Positions 16,994 to 26,202 of a stretch of 52,921 bases of DNA are shown one piece after another. The notes under the pieces are model-generated. The model did not search any database, was not told the origin of the DNA, and saw only the letters and a program-made list of their open reading frames with translations. The position numbers and the translations under genes were made by a program. The stretch comes from Bacillota bacterium (lineage in GTDB: Bacteria > Bacillota > Clostridia > Christensenellales > Aristaeellaceae): assembly GCA_023444095.1 (NCBI GenBank), contig JAEZRP010000044.1:1-52921 (forward strand), written 5' to 3'. How positions within the stretch are numbered: the first letter of the stretch is position 1; each line of letters begins with the position of its first letter.

Positions 16994-19900
16994 CTAATCA
17001 CCGAAGATGGCAAGCGAGGCGGCATCGGGCGAGATATAGTAGGTGACGTTCTGGTACCTCTCCTGCGGCCCGTAGTAGGAGGAGCTTCCGTAGATCTCGA
17101 AGTACTCCTGAAAGGTATCGGCCGTGAGTGATTTTGTCGTCGACGCAAGCTCCGAGAGCGTCACGTATCCGTCGCCATCCTTGTCCGCCGCCAGAGAAAT
17201 CGAGGAATCCTTCATGTAGTCCCAGCCCATCGCCTTGCACAGCGAGTAGGTGAAGAAGTCGTAGGAGCGGGTATCGGCGGTATCGAAGAAGCTCGCGCGG
17301 ACGAGGCCATCCGAGGCAAAGATACCGGAATAGCTGGTGCCCTCTCCCGCCGCCTGATCCACCGTGCGCACCATGTAGGACAGCTTGGAGGGATCGTTCT
17401 CGTCGCCGCCGCTGTAGCAGGAGGGGATCAGGATGACCACGTGTCCCTTAATGCTCTTGACGGCGGACATGATCGTCGAGAAGGACACGTAAACGGCGCT
17501 GGAGCCAGAGCCGTACAACAGCCAGACGTAGTTTCCGTCCTTGAACGTTCCATGGGAGAGGAGGTAGAGGACGGAGACATCCCCCTCCTTGGCATCCGCG
17601 AACGTGGACTCGATGGCGCTCGTGAGCTGCGAGGCGCTCGTGAGGTTGGTGCGATATGAGAGATCATATCGCTCGCCGCCGACGGAGCTCTCGCCCAACG
17701 CGTCGTACAGCCCCTTCTGGGCGTTCTTCGCGAACGGCAGGTATCCCTTCGCGCCCGACGTGGTGTATTGCGCGACGACCAGCGCGCGGTAGGTAGGCTG
17801 ATTCTCGTCGCGCGGCACCGTTACAGTAAACGCGTACGTGTAGCGCCCGCCCGCCGTGGCGGTGATGGTGGCCGTGCCCGCGCCCGTCGCGGTGACGAGC
17901 CCGTTTGCAACGGTCGCCACGCGCTTGTCGGAGCTCGACCACTCGAGATAGAGCGCCGGCTCGACCGCCGCGACCGCCGTAAAGGAGGTCTGGTACGCGA
18001 GCTCGATCGCCGCGCCGTTCTCGATCGCAATGACGGCATCACCCTCCGCTCGCGTCATGGTGAAGGAGGTCAGGGGCACCGAAACGATCTTGAGCGCGAT
18101 GGTGTATCGCTTGCGGGAGCCGTCCTTCGCGGTGGCCGTCACCTTGATGGTGCCCGCCTTCTTGCAGTAGATGGCGCCCGTCTTGGCATCGATGGCCGCG
18201 TATTTCTTGTAGGACGAGCTCGCCAGCGACCAGGAGAGCCGCATATCGGTCGCGTTCGCCGGAAGCACCGTGGCGGGCAGCGTGTAGGTGCCGCCTATAA
18301 GCAGATTACCGTAGGGATTTTGAACCTTGACGGAGCTGACATACCGCTTTTTCACCGTTACCTTGCAGCGGTACGTCTTTCCGTTGACCGTGCGCGCGGT
18401 GATGTATGCGGTTCCGGGCGCGATGGAGTAGACCATGCCCGTGTCCGACACCACGGCGACGTACTTGTTGCTTGTCTGCCAGGTGATGACGCGGTTCTGC
18501 GGCTGAAGGACGTTCGAGGGATAGATGGTCGCCTTGAACTGATACTGCTGGTTCGCGTACATCGAGCCGGAGGACTTGTTGAGGCGCACCGAGGTCGGAA
18601 GCTGCGCGCTCACAACGACCTTGATCTTCTTGCCCACGCCCGAGAGCGACATGGCATAGATGTAGGTGGTGCCCGGCGCGACCGCCTTCACAACGCCCGA
18701 GGACGAGATGACCGCGACCGACGGGTCGAGGGTCCCCCAGAGCACCGTCTTTGATTGCGCGCCGGAATTGACGGACGCACGGAGCGTATACTTCGTGCCC
18801 TCCTTGAGGCTGAGCGAACTGCGGTTCACGGAGATGGACTTGATCCTCTTCGATTTTGAAACGACTTTGACGAGGAACGTGCGGGCCGCATCGCCGTCCT
18901 CGCTCGTGACCGTGATGGTCGCCATACCGTTTGAGACGCCGTAGATCCGGCCATCGATGGCGATCGCAATCAGCTCGTTCGAGCTTGAAAGCGCATAGCC
19001 CTTGCGCGTCGCGTCCGCCGGGAGCACGTCCACATAGGGCGCCACCGACTGGCCCGGCACGAGGATGAAACCCGTGAAGAGCGGGAACGCGTCGCTGTAG
19101 AGCGCGATGCCCGAAGCGGGGCGGATAATCCCGAGCCCGACGGACGTCGAGGCACCCGATTCCGAGAGGACGGTGATCGTCACGTTGCCCGGGGCGATCA
19201 GCGTCACGAGGCCGTTCTCGTCAACCGTCGCAAGGGATTCATCGGAGCTCTCCCATGCGAGCTCATCCACGGCGTCCGCGGGTTCGCGCGCCAGCGTCAG
19301 CTGTACGGTCTCGCCGATCCTCAGGTTGCCGGAAGGCCCCGTGATCCGAAGACTGGTCGTTCCCTGAAGCACAAACACCGGGAAGTCCACCGTGCGCCCG
19401 GACAGCATCGTCACCGTCGCGGTGCCCGTGCCAAGGGCCAGACCTTCGATCAGGCCGGTCGCGTCGACGGTAAACATGCTCCCGTCCGAGGAGGCGTAGG
19501 AAACGCTGGAATCATGCGCATTTTCCGGGAGAACCGTGACGCCGAGCATCGCGGTCTTTCCGAGCCATACCACGCGCGCATCCTCCTCGATTGTGATCGA
19601 GGTCGCGGCCTGATAGACCGTGACGGACGCGACGGCGGTGAAACCGCCGTAGGTCACCTTGACCTGAGCTTCAACAAAGGTTTCCGTCGTGTTGAGAAGC
19701 CCATTCTGCGTGACGGCCGAAACCTCGCCGCCCTGCGACACCTGTATGTAGGGAGCGGATTCCGCCTCGATTTCAAAGGTCAGATTCGCCGGATCAAAAT
19801 CGGCGTCGGCCGGCTCGGGGGTGACGGCGAGCGCGCCGACAGAGTCCGAATAGAACGCGATTCCAGCGACGCCGATGCCCGCGAGCGAAACCGCCACCGT

Positions 19901-20728
19901 TACCTCGCAGCGCGCCTCATACGTGCTTCCGGCGTACTGCGCCGTGGCGGTGATCGTCGCAGTGCCCTTCTGATGCGGGGTTACAAGACCCGTCTCGTCA
20001 ACGGTCGCGACCGTTTCGTCGCCGGACGCCCACGCGAAGACCGCGTCGTCCACCGCCGTTCCGTTTTCGAGGAGGGATGCGGTCAGCTGGCGCGTCTCGC
20101 CGCCGACGTAGAGCTTCATCGTTTCGTCCGACAGAGACGCGGCATAGACGGGTGCGTCTTCCTCGAGCGTGAGCTCAAATTCGCCGTACACGTCCTCGTC
20201 CGCTTCCAGCGCGGCGCGTACATTGACGATTCCGGCCTGATACGCGCGGAAGACGACGATGATGTTTTCCTCGTCGGTTTCCTCGTCGGGAGCCTCCATA
20301 TCGCTCTTATCGAGTTGAACGAAAGCGGCGATCTCCTCGTCGTCGGTCGACCACACGAGTGCCGTTTCATCGGTGTTTTCGATCGTCAGTTCGAACATGT
20401 TCGCGTAATCGAAGTCGTCGCCGATCTCAGAGAGTTGATATGTAAGCCTGTCCTCGCGAAACGTGACGGTTGGTTCGGGCAGCGGCTCCCCTTCGACCTC
20501 GTCCGTCGCATCAGGCTCCGCTGCCGTCTCAGACTCTGCTGTCGACTCGGGCTCGGCGGTGGGCTCTGGCGTGGGTTCCGCCGTGGGTTCGGCGGTCGGC
20601 TCCTCCGTCGGCTCCGCGGTCAGCGCGGGCTCCGCGGTCGTGGGCGAACCCTCTGAGAACGCGGTGACGCTTGTCACGAGCATCGCGAAACACAGAAGAA
20701 CCGATATGTATCGTTGAAGTCGCTTCAC
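16994..20728 (-). CDS. Secreted multi-Big2 surface protein with C-terminal caspase-like (clan CD) protease domain
   Basis: A 1244-residue exported protein. Start GTG 20728 has GGAGG eight bases upstream; the longer frame begins before the transcript start set by the promoter at 20760. Order: signal peptide (about 1-25, VLLCFAMLVTSVTAF), a Glu/Pro/Thr-rich tract of EPTAEPT repeats, then roughly nine Ig-like Big2 modules (WxSSDxxVATVDxxGLVT pattern, e.g. WESSDESLATVDENGLVT), then a 240-residue domain from TYRALVVAQY. That domain has YLLSHGTF (candidate catalytic His, about residue 1057) and LIPSCYSGG (candidate Cys, about 1103), the His/Cys dyad of clan CD peptidases (legumain, caspase, gingipain relatives). 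DKDGDGYVTLSEL near residue 1188 is a calcium-binding EF-hand or dockerin-like loop. No LPxTG sorting signal is seen. Substrate unknown. Confidence 0.85.
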   Translation of the reverse strand: MKRLQRYISVLLCFAMLVTSVTAFSEGSPTTAEPALTAEPTEEPTAEPTAEPTPEPTAEPESTAESETAAEPDATDEVEGEPLPEPTVTFREDRLTYQLSEIGDDFDYANMFELTIENTDETALVWSTDDEEIAAFVQLDKSDMEAPDEETDEENIIVVFRAYQAGIVNVRAALEADEDVYGEFELTLEEDAPVYAASLSDETMKLYVGGETRQLTASLLENGTAVDDAVFAWASGDETVATVDETGLVTPHQKGTATITATAQYAGSTYEARCEVTVAVSLAGIGVAGIAFYSDSVGALAVTPEPADADFDPANLTFEIEAESAPYIQVSQGGEVSAVTQNGLLNTTETFVEAQVKVTYGGFTAVASVTVYQAATSITIEEDARVVWLGKTAMLGVTVLPENAHDSSVSYASSDGSMFTVDATGLIEGLALGTGTATVTMLSGRTVDFPVFVLQGTTSLRITGPSGNLRIGETVQLTLAREPADAVDELAWESSDESLATVDENGLVTLIAPGNVTITVLSESGASTSVGLGIIRPASGIALYSDAFPLFTGFILVPGQSVAPYVDVLPADATRKGYALSSSNELIAIAIDGRIYGVSNGMATITVTSEDGDAARTFLVKVVSKSKRIKSISVNRSSLSLKEGTKYTLRASVNSGAQSKTVLWGTLDPSVAVISSSGVVKAVAPGTTYIYAMSLSGVGKKIKVVVSAQLPTSVRLNKSSGSMYANQQYQFKATIYPSNVLQPQNRVITWQTSNKYVAVVSDTGMVYSIAPGTAYITARTVNGKTYRCKVTVKKRYVSSVKVQNPYGNLLIGGTYTLPATVLPANATDMRLSWSLASSSYKKYAAIDAKTGAIYCKKAGTIKVTATAKDGSRKRYTIALKIVSVPLTSFTMTRAEGDAVIAIENGAAIELAYQTSFTAVAAVEPALYLEWSSSDKRVATVANGLVTATGAGTATITATAGGRYTYAFTVTVPRDENQPTYRALVVAQYTTSGAKGYLPFAKNAQKGLYDALGESSVGGERYDLSYRTNLTSASQLTSAIESTFADAKEGDVSVLYLLSHGTFKDGNYVWLLYGSGSSAVYVSFSTIMSAVKSIKGHVVILIPSCYSGGDENDPSKLSYMVRTVDQAAGEGTSYSGIFASDGLVRASFFDTADTRSYDFFTYSLCKAMGWDYMKDSSISLAADKDGDGYVTLSELASTTKSLTADTFQEYFEIYGSSSYYGPQERYQNVTYYISPDAASLAIFGD

Positions 20729-20759
20729 TGACCCGTCCTCCATCTGTTTATTCCTTGTC

Positions 20760-20788
20760 ATTATATCGAAATACATTTGTCATGTCAA
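20760..20788 (-). promoter_or_regulatory. Perfect promoter of the Big2/caspase gene
   Basis: Minus strand TTGACA (20783-20788), 17 bases, TATAAT (20760-20765). It lies about 32 bases before the GTG start. Confidence 0.92.
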
Positions 20789-20860
20789 CGAAATGAACGT
20801 CCTTTCGTCTATATGACGCCAAAAAACGCGCTTCTGTTTACATATATACCCAGTTTTAAC

Positions 20861-20891
20861 AAAAAAAGAACCGGAGGGGGTTACCCTCCGG
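20861..20891 (-). terminator. Intrinsic terminator after the Cys/His/Pro-rich gene
   Basis: Minus strand CCGGAGGG-TAACC-CCCTCCGG followed by TTCTTTTTTT. Confidence 0.93.
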
Positions 20892-20898
20892 CGGTCAT

Positions 20899-21648
20899 TT
20901 AGCTGAGTCTCGTAATGACCATCGTAAAGACGGGCAGGTTCCGCGTGGTCGCCGGGATCTCGAAGCCGTTCGTGGCCTCAAGCGCGATCGCGTCGCCGCG
21001 CTCCGCCTCGACGAGGGCATTTCCGGAATAGAGGCGGGTGTGGTGGGCGCAACCTTCGATCTCGACCTCGGAGGCGAAGATGCGCTCGTTATCGAGCGTT
21101 ACGGCGAGCCGGGTGTCGATCGTCACGCCGCAGGGGATCTGCGCGGTGTATGCAATGAGGTAACGGCCCGGGTAGGCGAGGCGGACGATGCCGTCCTCGA
21201 TCACGAACATGTCGGCGTCTCCGGTCAGGAAGCGGAAGCGGACGTTTCCATCCTCCGAGACGCGGATCGGCGCGGTGGCGACGAGCTGGGCGGAGGCAGG
21301 GAAGTAGCGCTGCCACTGCGGGCACGCGCCCGCACAGTCCAAAGCGTCCGAAACCACTCCGCAGGGGCCGGTATAAAACAGCGGCCAGCCCGCGCAGGTC
21401 TCGCATTCGGGACAATCGGTGGTCGCGCGCACCATTCCTCCCGGACCGCAGGGGCCACAGGGTCGACAAGGATGGTGTGGATGGCAGGGATGGCGATGGT
21501 CCTCGATCTCTTCGGGGGACACGTCAGGTGGGAACGGCGGACGCCCAAAGCCTTCCGGCCGGACATAATTATGGTTTACGCGGCTCCCGCGCAGCGCGTT
21601 CAGCGCCCCGACCTGGCCGCCGTTGCGCCGATGTTTGGTATTTGCCAC
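20899..21648 (-). CDS. Cys/His/Pro-rich protein with BclA/C1q-like C-terminal domain, possible spore-surface protein
   Basis: A 249-residue protein. Start GTG 21648 has AAGGAG eight bases upstream. An N-terminal basic segment is followed by HRHPCHPHHPCRPCGPCGPGG (about residues 52-72), then CPECETCAGWP, then a 130-residue beta-rich domain (SAQLVATAPIRVSEDGNV, GRYLIAYTAQIPCG, NALVEAERGDAIALEA) that resembles the jelly-roll C-terminal domain of exosporium proteins such as BclA. No signal peptide is seen, as expected for a spore-coat protein made in the mother cell. I infer a spore-surface role from this resemblance only; the short cysteine cluster could be crosslinked or metal-bound. Confidence 0.65.
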   Translation of the reverse strand: MANTKHRRNGGQVGALNALRGSRVNHNYVRPEGFGRPPFPPDVSPEEIEDHRHPCHPHHPCRPCGPCGPGGMVRATTDCPECETCAGWPLFYTGPCGVVSDALDCAGACPQWQRYFPASAQLVATAPIRVSEDGNVRFRFLTGDADMFVIEDGIVRLAYPGRYLIAYTAQIPCGVTIDTRLAVTLDNERIFASEVEIEGCAHHTRLYSGNALVEAERGDAIALEATNGFEIPATTRNLPVFTMVITRLS

Positions 21649-21719
21649 AGGGATCTCTCCTTCCAAGGGTTTCAACCCATACTATGCCGCCCGCCACCCA
21701 CAGGATATCAACAGCGCAC

Positions 21720-21755
21720 GCACAGGTTATCCACAGCCGCTTGTGGAAAGCGTGC
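21720..21755. other. DnaA-box cluster upstream of dnaA (candidate oriC part 1)
   Basis: A perfect DnaA box TTATCCACA lies at 21727-21735, with a weaker inverted one (TGTGGAAAG) at 21742-21750. Together with the boxes at 23405-23506 this gives the two-sided layout known from Bacillus. Confidence 0.6.
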
Positions 21756-21769
21756 ATAAGTCCCGAGGA

Positions 21770-21995
21770 ATGCCGGGGGACACCGGCCCCGTGTCCCCGC
21801 TCAAGCCCATTTGGCCCTTTAGAATCCCATATTAATATGTATAGACATATTCGTCCTCCGGATCGACCTGGTCCTCAGTCCGCCCAGTCCGGGACAGCAA
21901 AAGATCATTTCTCAAAAGAACACGGAAAAAAATCCGAGGAAGATCTATCTTTTCGTTTCCAAAGGGACCAGATCCTTTTGGCGGGACCGTTCCGA
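21770..21995. repeat. MITE-like paired inverted repeat upstream of dnaA
   Basis: Left arm about 21770-21830 (minus strand: GGGATTCTAAAGGGCCAAAT and on to GGGGACACGG). Right arm about 21954-21995 (CGTTTCCAAAGGGACCAGAT, then TTTTGGCGGGACCG). The middle holds TCCTCCGGATCGACCTGG, a degenerate relative of the GGATCG hairpin. This copy is more diverged than the others. It separates the DnaA boxes from the dnaA promoter. Confidence 0.6.
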
Positions 21996-22016
21996 AAACC
22001 CTGGCGTTCGCCCGGC

Positions 22017-22045
22017 TTGCGGTCCCTTTCCGGATCTGGTATAAT
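22017..22045 (+). promoter_or_regulatory. dnaA promoter
   Basis: TTGCGG (22017-22022), 17 bases, TATAAT (22040-22045), with the ribosome binding site CGGAGGG beginning about 20 bases on. Confidence 0.75.
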
Positions 22046-22077
22046 AAGCATGGATATGTATGTACCGGAGGGATTGG

Positions 22078-23391
22078 ATGGAATATACGACCGCGCAGCT
22101 TGAGCAATGGCAGGCGGCAATCGAGCTCATGAAGCGCGAGATGAGTTCGGCGGTGTTCAACGCGTGGTTCAGCAAGCTGAAGCTGCATGCGATCACGCCC
22201 GACACGATCGTGTGCGAGGCGGGGGATCAATTCGCGATGGACAACATCAATCGCCGCTACATGACGATGTTCTATAATTGCGTGGGGATCGCGTTTGGGC
22301 GGCACTATGAAATCGTGCTCGCGCTGAAGGCGGACATCGCGCGCCAGCTCGACCAGCTTTCGCGGACGATGCTGAACAAGAAGTACACGTTCGACAATTT
22401 CGTGGTCGGAACGTCGAACTCGTTCGCGTACGCGGCGTCGGTGGCGGTCGCGGAAGATCCGTCGGACGCGTACAATCCGCTTTTCCTCTACGGCGGCGTG
22501 GGGCTTGGAAAGACGCACCTCATGAACGCGATCGGAAATTACATAACCACCCGCGATCCCAGGCGGAACGTGCTTTTTATTTCGTCTGAAACATTCACGA
22601 ACGAGTTCATCGACACGCTCGTCAAGAAAAAGGGCACGAGCGATCTGCGCGAGAGGATGCGGAACGTGGACGTCCTCATGGTCGACGATATTCAGTTCCT
22701 CTCGAAGACCGTCGCGACGCAGGAGGAATTTTTCCATACCTTCAACCATCTCCACTCGAAGGGCAAACAGATCATCCTCTCATCCGACCGACCGCCCAAG
22801 GAGATCCCGACCATCGAGGAACGGCTGCGCTCGCGCTTTGAGTGGGGACTGACCGTCGACATCCGAAAACCCGACTTCGAGACGCGCGTCGCGATCCTGC
22901 GCCGAAAATGCATAGACGAGGATATCGACTGCGACGACGCGGTTCTGGACTTCATCGCCGGGCGCGTGGAGAGCAACATCCGCGAGCTGGAAGGCGCGCT
23001 CAACCGTTTGCGCGCGAAGGCGGAACTCATCGGCGGGCGAATCAACACCGCATTTGCCGAGGAGACGCTCGCGGCGATCCTTCCGCAGTCCGCGCCCCGG
23101 CAGGTGACGAGCCGGGTCATCCTCACGACCGTCGCGGAACGCTATGCCGTGACGCCGGACGACCTTGTCTCAAAAAAGCGCAACCGCGAGTACGCGCTCC
23201 CGCGCCAGATCACCATGTACCTCTTGCGCGAAATGACCCAGCTTTCTACCACCGCCATCGGGCGCGAGCTGGGCGACCGCGACCACACCACCGTCATGCA
23301 CGGCTGCGACAAAATCACCCAAGCCATGAAAAGCGACCCGACCTTCCGCAAGAGCATCGACGAGCTGCGCGACGTGATCGTAAACGGATAG
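22078..23391 (+). CDS. dnaA: Chromosomal replication initiator DnaA
   Basis: A 437-residue AAA+ ATPase that binds DnaA boxes, opens oriC and loads the helicase. N-terminal domain I (EQWQAAIELMKREMSSAVFNAW) is followed directly by YTFDNFVVGTSNSFAYAAS. Walker A GGVGLGKTH is at about residue 139, Walker B MVDDIQFL, sensor 2 in ESNIRELEGALNRL, and the DNA-binding signature GRELGDRDHTTVMHG is near the C-terminus. Domain II is very short. ATG 22078 follows CGGAGGG. All key residues are present. Confidence 0.98.
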   Translation: MEYTTAQLEQWQAAIELMKREMSSAVFNAWFSKLKLHAITPDTIVCEAGDQFAMDNINRRYMTMFYNCVGIAFGRHYEIVLALKADIARQLDQLSRTMLNKKYTFDNFVVGTSNSFAYAASVAVAEDPSDAYNPLFLYGGVGLGKTHLMNAIGNYITTRDPRRNVLFISSETFTNEFIDTLVKKKGTSDLRERMRNVDVLMVDDIQFLSKTVATQEEFFHTFNHLHSKGKQIILSSDRPPKEIPTIEERLRSRFEWGLTVDIRKPDFETRVAILRRKCIDEDIDCDDAVLDFIAGRVESNIRELEGALNRLRAKAELIGGRINTAFAEETLAAILPQSAPRQVTSRVILTTVAERYAVTPDDLVSKKRNREYALPRQITMYLLREMTQLSTTAIGRELGDRDHTTVMHGCDKITQAMKSDPTFRKSIDELRDVIVNG

Positions 23392-23404
23392 ACTTTTGGG
23401 TGGC

Positions 23405-23555
23405 TGTGGAAAAGAAATGAGTTTTGGGCTCCGCGTCCACAGGCGGCTGTGGACCCCAAAACCCTTGCGCGGATTGGATATTCCAGGGTTATCCACATTT
23501 TCCACAGTATTACTACTACGTCGATTTTCTATATATAATATTAATGATAATGGAG
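23405..23555. other. dnaA-dnaN intergenic region with tandem DnaA boxes (candidate oriC part 2)
   Basis: A perfect box TTATCCACA (23489-23497) directly abuts TTTTCCACA (23498-23506, one mismatch), and TGTGGAAAA (one mismatch, opposite strand) lies at 23405-23413. They are followed by an AT-only stretch (about 23528-23553, ATATATAATATTAATGATAA) suited to duplex opening, though it may also contain the dnaN -10. Confidence 0.75.
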
Positions 23556-23565
23556 GAGCGCACAC

Positions 23566-24672
23566 ATGCGGTTTCAGACGACGGTTTCGGAGCTCACGGA
23601 GGGGCTCGCGATGGTGACGCGCGCGCTGTCCGCGCGGACGACGAACCCGATCCTGGACGGAATACTCATCGAGGCGGGCGAGGACTACATTCAGCTCACC
23701 TGCTCGGACGAGCGAATCACCATCATTACGCGCGTGAAGGCCGACGTCGAGGAAACGGGCCGGGGCGTCGTGCCCGGAAAGCTATTTACGGAGATGATCC
23801 GCCGCATGCCCGCGGGCAGTATCAAGATCGTCATGACCGCGAACTTCCAGTTTAAGATCAGCTGCATGTCCTCGCGCATGAACCTTTCGGGGCAGGATGC
23901 GGACCTCTATCCCCTGCCGGGCATCGTCGACGGCGAGCTCGAGATCACGCTTCCACAGACCATGCTCAAGGACATGATCGCCAAAACCGAGTTTGCCATC
24001 GCGCAGGAGGACATGCGCGAGGTACTGACCGGCTGTTTCCTCGAGGTGCGCGGAGGCGACGCCACCATGGTCGCGCTCGACGGTTTTCGCCTTGCGATGA
24101 TCAAGAACGCCTGCTCCGAGATTACCGGCGTCCTGTCCGCGATCATTCCCGGCCGCGCCGTCGCCGACATCGGGCGACTCCTCAAGGACGGGCCCGAGGA
24201 CTTCTGCAATCTTTCCTTCGAGCGCAACCGGCTGCACATCAACCTCATGGGCACCGACATCTACGTCGTGCTCGTCGAGGGCGAGTACATCGACTACCGC
24301 AAGATCCTGCCTACCCAATTCAGCACCCGCGTTGTCGCGGACGTCGAACCCATGCGCCGCTCCGTCGACCGCGCCGCGCTCATCGCCCGCGAGGGCAACA
24401 ACAACCTCGTCAAGTTCCGCTGCGAGGGCGGCGTGCTCTCCATCGAGTCCAGCTCCGAAATCGGCGATGTCCACGAGGAAATGGAGGTTGAGCAGCAGGG
24501 CGCGGACATTAAAATTACCTTTAACGTCAAGTATATGCTCGACGTCATGCGCACCATCGAGGATGGGCGCCTCGAGATGAACTTCAATACCTCCATTACT
24601 CCCTGCGTCATCAACCCCGTCGACAACCGCGACTATCTGCACCTCGTTCTGCCGGTCAGAACACAGGCGTAG
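23566..24672 (+). CDS. dnaN: DNA polymerase III beta subunit (sliding clamp)
   Basis: A 368-residue ring protein that tethers the replicative polymerase. MRFQTTVSELTEGLAMVTRALSARTTNPILDG at the N-terminus and the C-terminal NPVDNRDYLHLVLPVRTQ (usual family ending is xLVLPMR) identify it. Length is normal for three clamp domains. ATG 23566 follows GGAGG with a nine-base spacer. It is not followed by yaaA, recF or gyrB as in most Firmicutes but by a repeat and mnmE. Confidence 0.97.
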   Translation: MRFQTTVSELTEGLAMVTRALSARTTNPILDGILIEAGEDYIQLTCSDERITIITRVKADVEETGRGVVPGKLFTEMIRRMPAGSIKIVMTANFQFKISCMSSRMNLSGQDADLYPLPGIVDGELEITLPQTMLKDMIAKTEFAIAQEDMREVLTGCFLEVRGGDATMVALDGFRLAMIKNACSEITGVLSAIIPGRAVADIGRLLKDGPEDFCNLSFERNRLHINLMGTDIYVVLVEGEYIDYRKILPTQFSTRVVADVEPMRRSVDRAALIAREGNNNLVKFRCEGGVLSIESSSEIGDVHEEMEVEQQGADIKITFNVKYMLDVMRTIEDGRLEMNFNTSITPCVINPVDNRDYLHLVLPVRTQA

Positions 24673-24850
24673 AGGGAGTCCCGCCCGGACTCGTTCCGGG
24701 CGAACCCTTGAGATTCCCCGTGGCGGGAATTTGCGCAGTGCCCCGGAGTTTGGGTCTCCGGGACATTCGACAGACCGTTTCTTTTCATCCCAAAATAGGA
24801 TTCCAAAGGGCCGATGGCCCGGGATCCAGGGGCGGAGCCCTGGGGAGGTT
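24673..24850. repeat. MITE-like paired inverted repeat, short copy
   Basis: Left arm about 24673-24719 (minus strand GGGGAATCTCAAGGGTTCGC), right arm 24798-24850 (GGATTCCAAAGGGCCGATGG, then GGATCCAGGGGCGGAGCCC). The middle has a CCCCGGAG-TTTGGGT-CTCCGGGG-like hairpin (about 24742-24763). The right edge GGGGAGG is the ribosome binding site of mnmE. Confidence 0.75.
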
Positions 24851-24852
24851 CC

Positions 24853-26184
24853 ATGCTGGAGGACACCATTGCCGCGCTTGCGACCGCCGAGGGCGAGGGC
24901 GGGATCGCCATCATTCGAATCAGCGGGCCAGATGCGCTTGACATCCTAAAGCGCGTTTTTTCGAGGAGGGGAATGTACCAGCCGAATCGGCTGTATCATG
25001 GGCGCGTCGTCGCGGGCGGCGAGGTTCTCGACGAGGCGATGGCGGTCTACATGAAGGGGCCGAGGTCGTACACCCGCGAGGACGTGTGCGAAGTGCACTG
25101 CCACGGCGGGCGGATTGCCGCGCGGCGGGCGCTTTCCGCTATCCTGGCGGCGGGCGCGCGCGCGGCGCAGCCGGGCGAGTTCACCAAGCGCGCCTTCCTG
25201 AACGGGCGAATCGATCTTTCCCAGGCCGAGGCGGTGATGCAGCTCGTCTCCGCGAACTCGGAGGCGGCGGCGCGCGCGGCGGTCCGGCAATTGGGCGGCG
25301 GGGCCTCGGTGCTCTTGAGGCCCATCATCGAAAGGCTGACCGGACTCATGGCCGTCATCGAGGCATCGGACGACTTCCCCGAGGAGGTCGAAGAGGACGC
25401 CGGAAAGCGCGAGGTTGGGGAAGGACTCGCCGATGTGATCGAATCGCTCTGTGGCATGGTCGACGAACGCGCGGCGCGGATCGTGCGCGAGGGCGCGTCA
25501 ATCGTTCTGGCCGGGCGGCCGAACGTCGGGAAGTCGTCGCTCCTGAACGCGCTCCTCGGCTCCGAGCGGGCGATCGTCACCGACATTCCCGGCACTACGC
25601 GCGACGTGATCACCGAAAAGCTCGCAATCGGAGGGCGGATCGCGGAGATTTCGGACACCGCGGGCATGCGCGAGACAAGCGACGCGGTCGAGAGGATTGG
25701 GGTCGAGCGCGCGGCGCGGGCGATGCGCGAGGCGGACGTTATCCTGATTGTGCTCGACGCGCGGGAGGAGCTGTCGTCGGAGGATCGAAAACTTCTGGAA
25801 AATGCGGACGCGCGCTGCGTCGCCTGTGTCAATAAGCTTGACGCGGGTGATAAAATTGATGCTGAGTTGATATCCCGGGTATATAATGTCGAGGCGGCGG
25901 AGGTTTCCGCCGTCACGGGCGCGGGCGTTTCCGCGCTCATGGGCGTGCTCGCGCGGCGAATCGGGACGGGCGAGGCCCAGCTCGTGACGGAGCGACATCT
26001 GGAGCTCGTGCGGCGTGCACTTTCGGCGCTCGGGGAAGCGCGCGCGGCGCTCGACTCATACCCCCTCGACGTGTGCGCGGTGGACATCTCGGAGGCGCTC
26101 GCGGCGCTTTTTGAGATCACGGGCGAGAATGCGCGGGAAGCGGTCATCGACCGGGTGTTCCGGGATTTCTGCGTCGGAAAGTGA
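24853..26184 (+). CDS. mnmE: tRNA modification GTPase MnmE
   Basis: A 443-residue GTPase that, with MnmG, makes the carboxymethylaminomethyl group on U34 of tRNAs. N-terminal TIAALATAEGEGGIAIIRISG folate-binding domain; central G domain with G1 GRPNVGKSS (about residue 220), G2/G3 DIPGTTRD and DTAGMRE, G4 NKLD; helical region; and the C-terminal CVGK, equivalent to the catalytic-cysteine tail CIGK. ATG 24853 is six bases after GGGGAGG, which belongs to the repeat. It leads mnmE-rimO-pgsA. Confidence 0.97.
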   Translation: MLEDTIAALATAEGEGGIAIIRISGPDALDILKRVFSRRGMYQPNRLYHGRVVAGGEVLDEAMAVYMKGPRSYTREDVCEVHCHGGRIAARRALSAILAAGARAAQPGEFTKRAFLNGRIDLSQAEAVMQLVSANSEAAARAAVRQLGGGASVLLRPIIERLTGLMAVIEASDDFPEEVEEDAGKREVGEGLADVIESLCGMVDERAARIVREGASIVLAGRPNVGKSSLLNALLGSERAIVTDIPGTTRDVITEKLAIGGRIAEISDTAGMRETSDAVERIGVERAARAMREADVILIVLDAREELSSEDRKLLENADARCVACVNKLDAGDKIDAELISRVYNVEAAEVSAVTGAGVSALMGVLARRIGTGEAQLVTERHLELVRRALSALGEARAALDSYPLDVCAVDISEALAALFEITGENAREAVIDRVFRDFCVGK

Positions 26185-26202
26185 TAAACGGAGGAAACTT
26201 TT

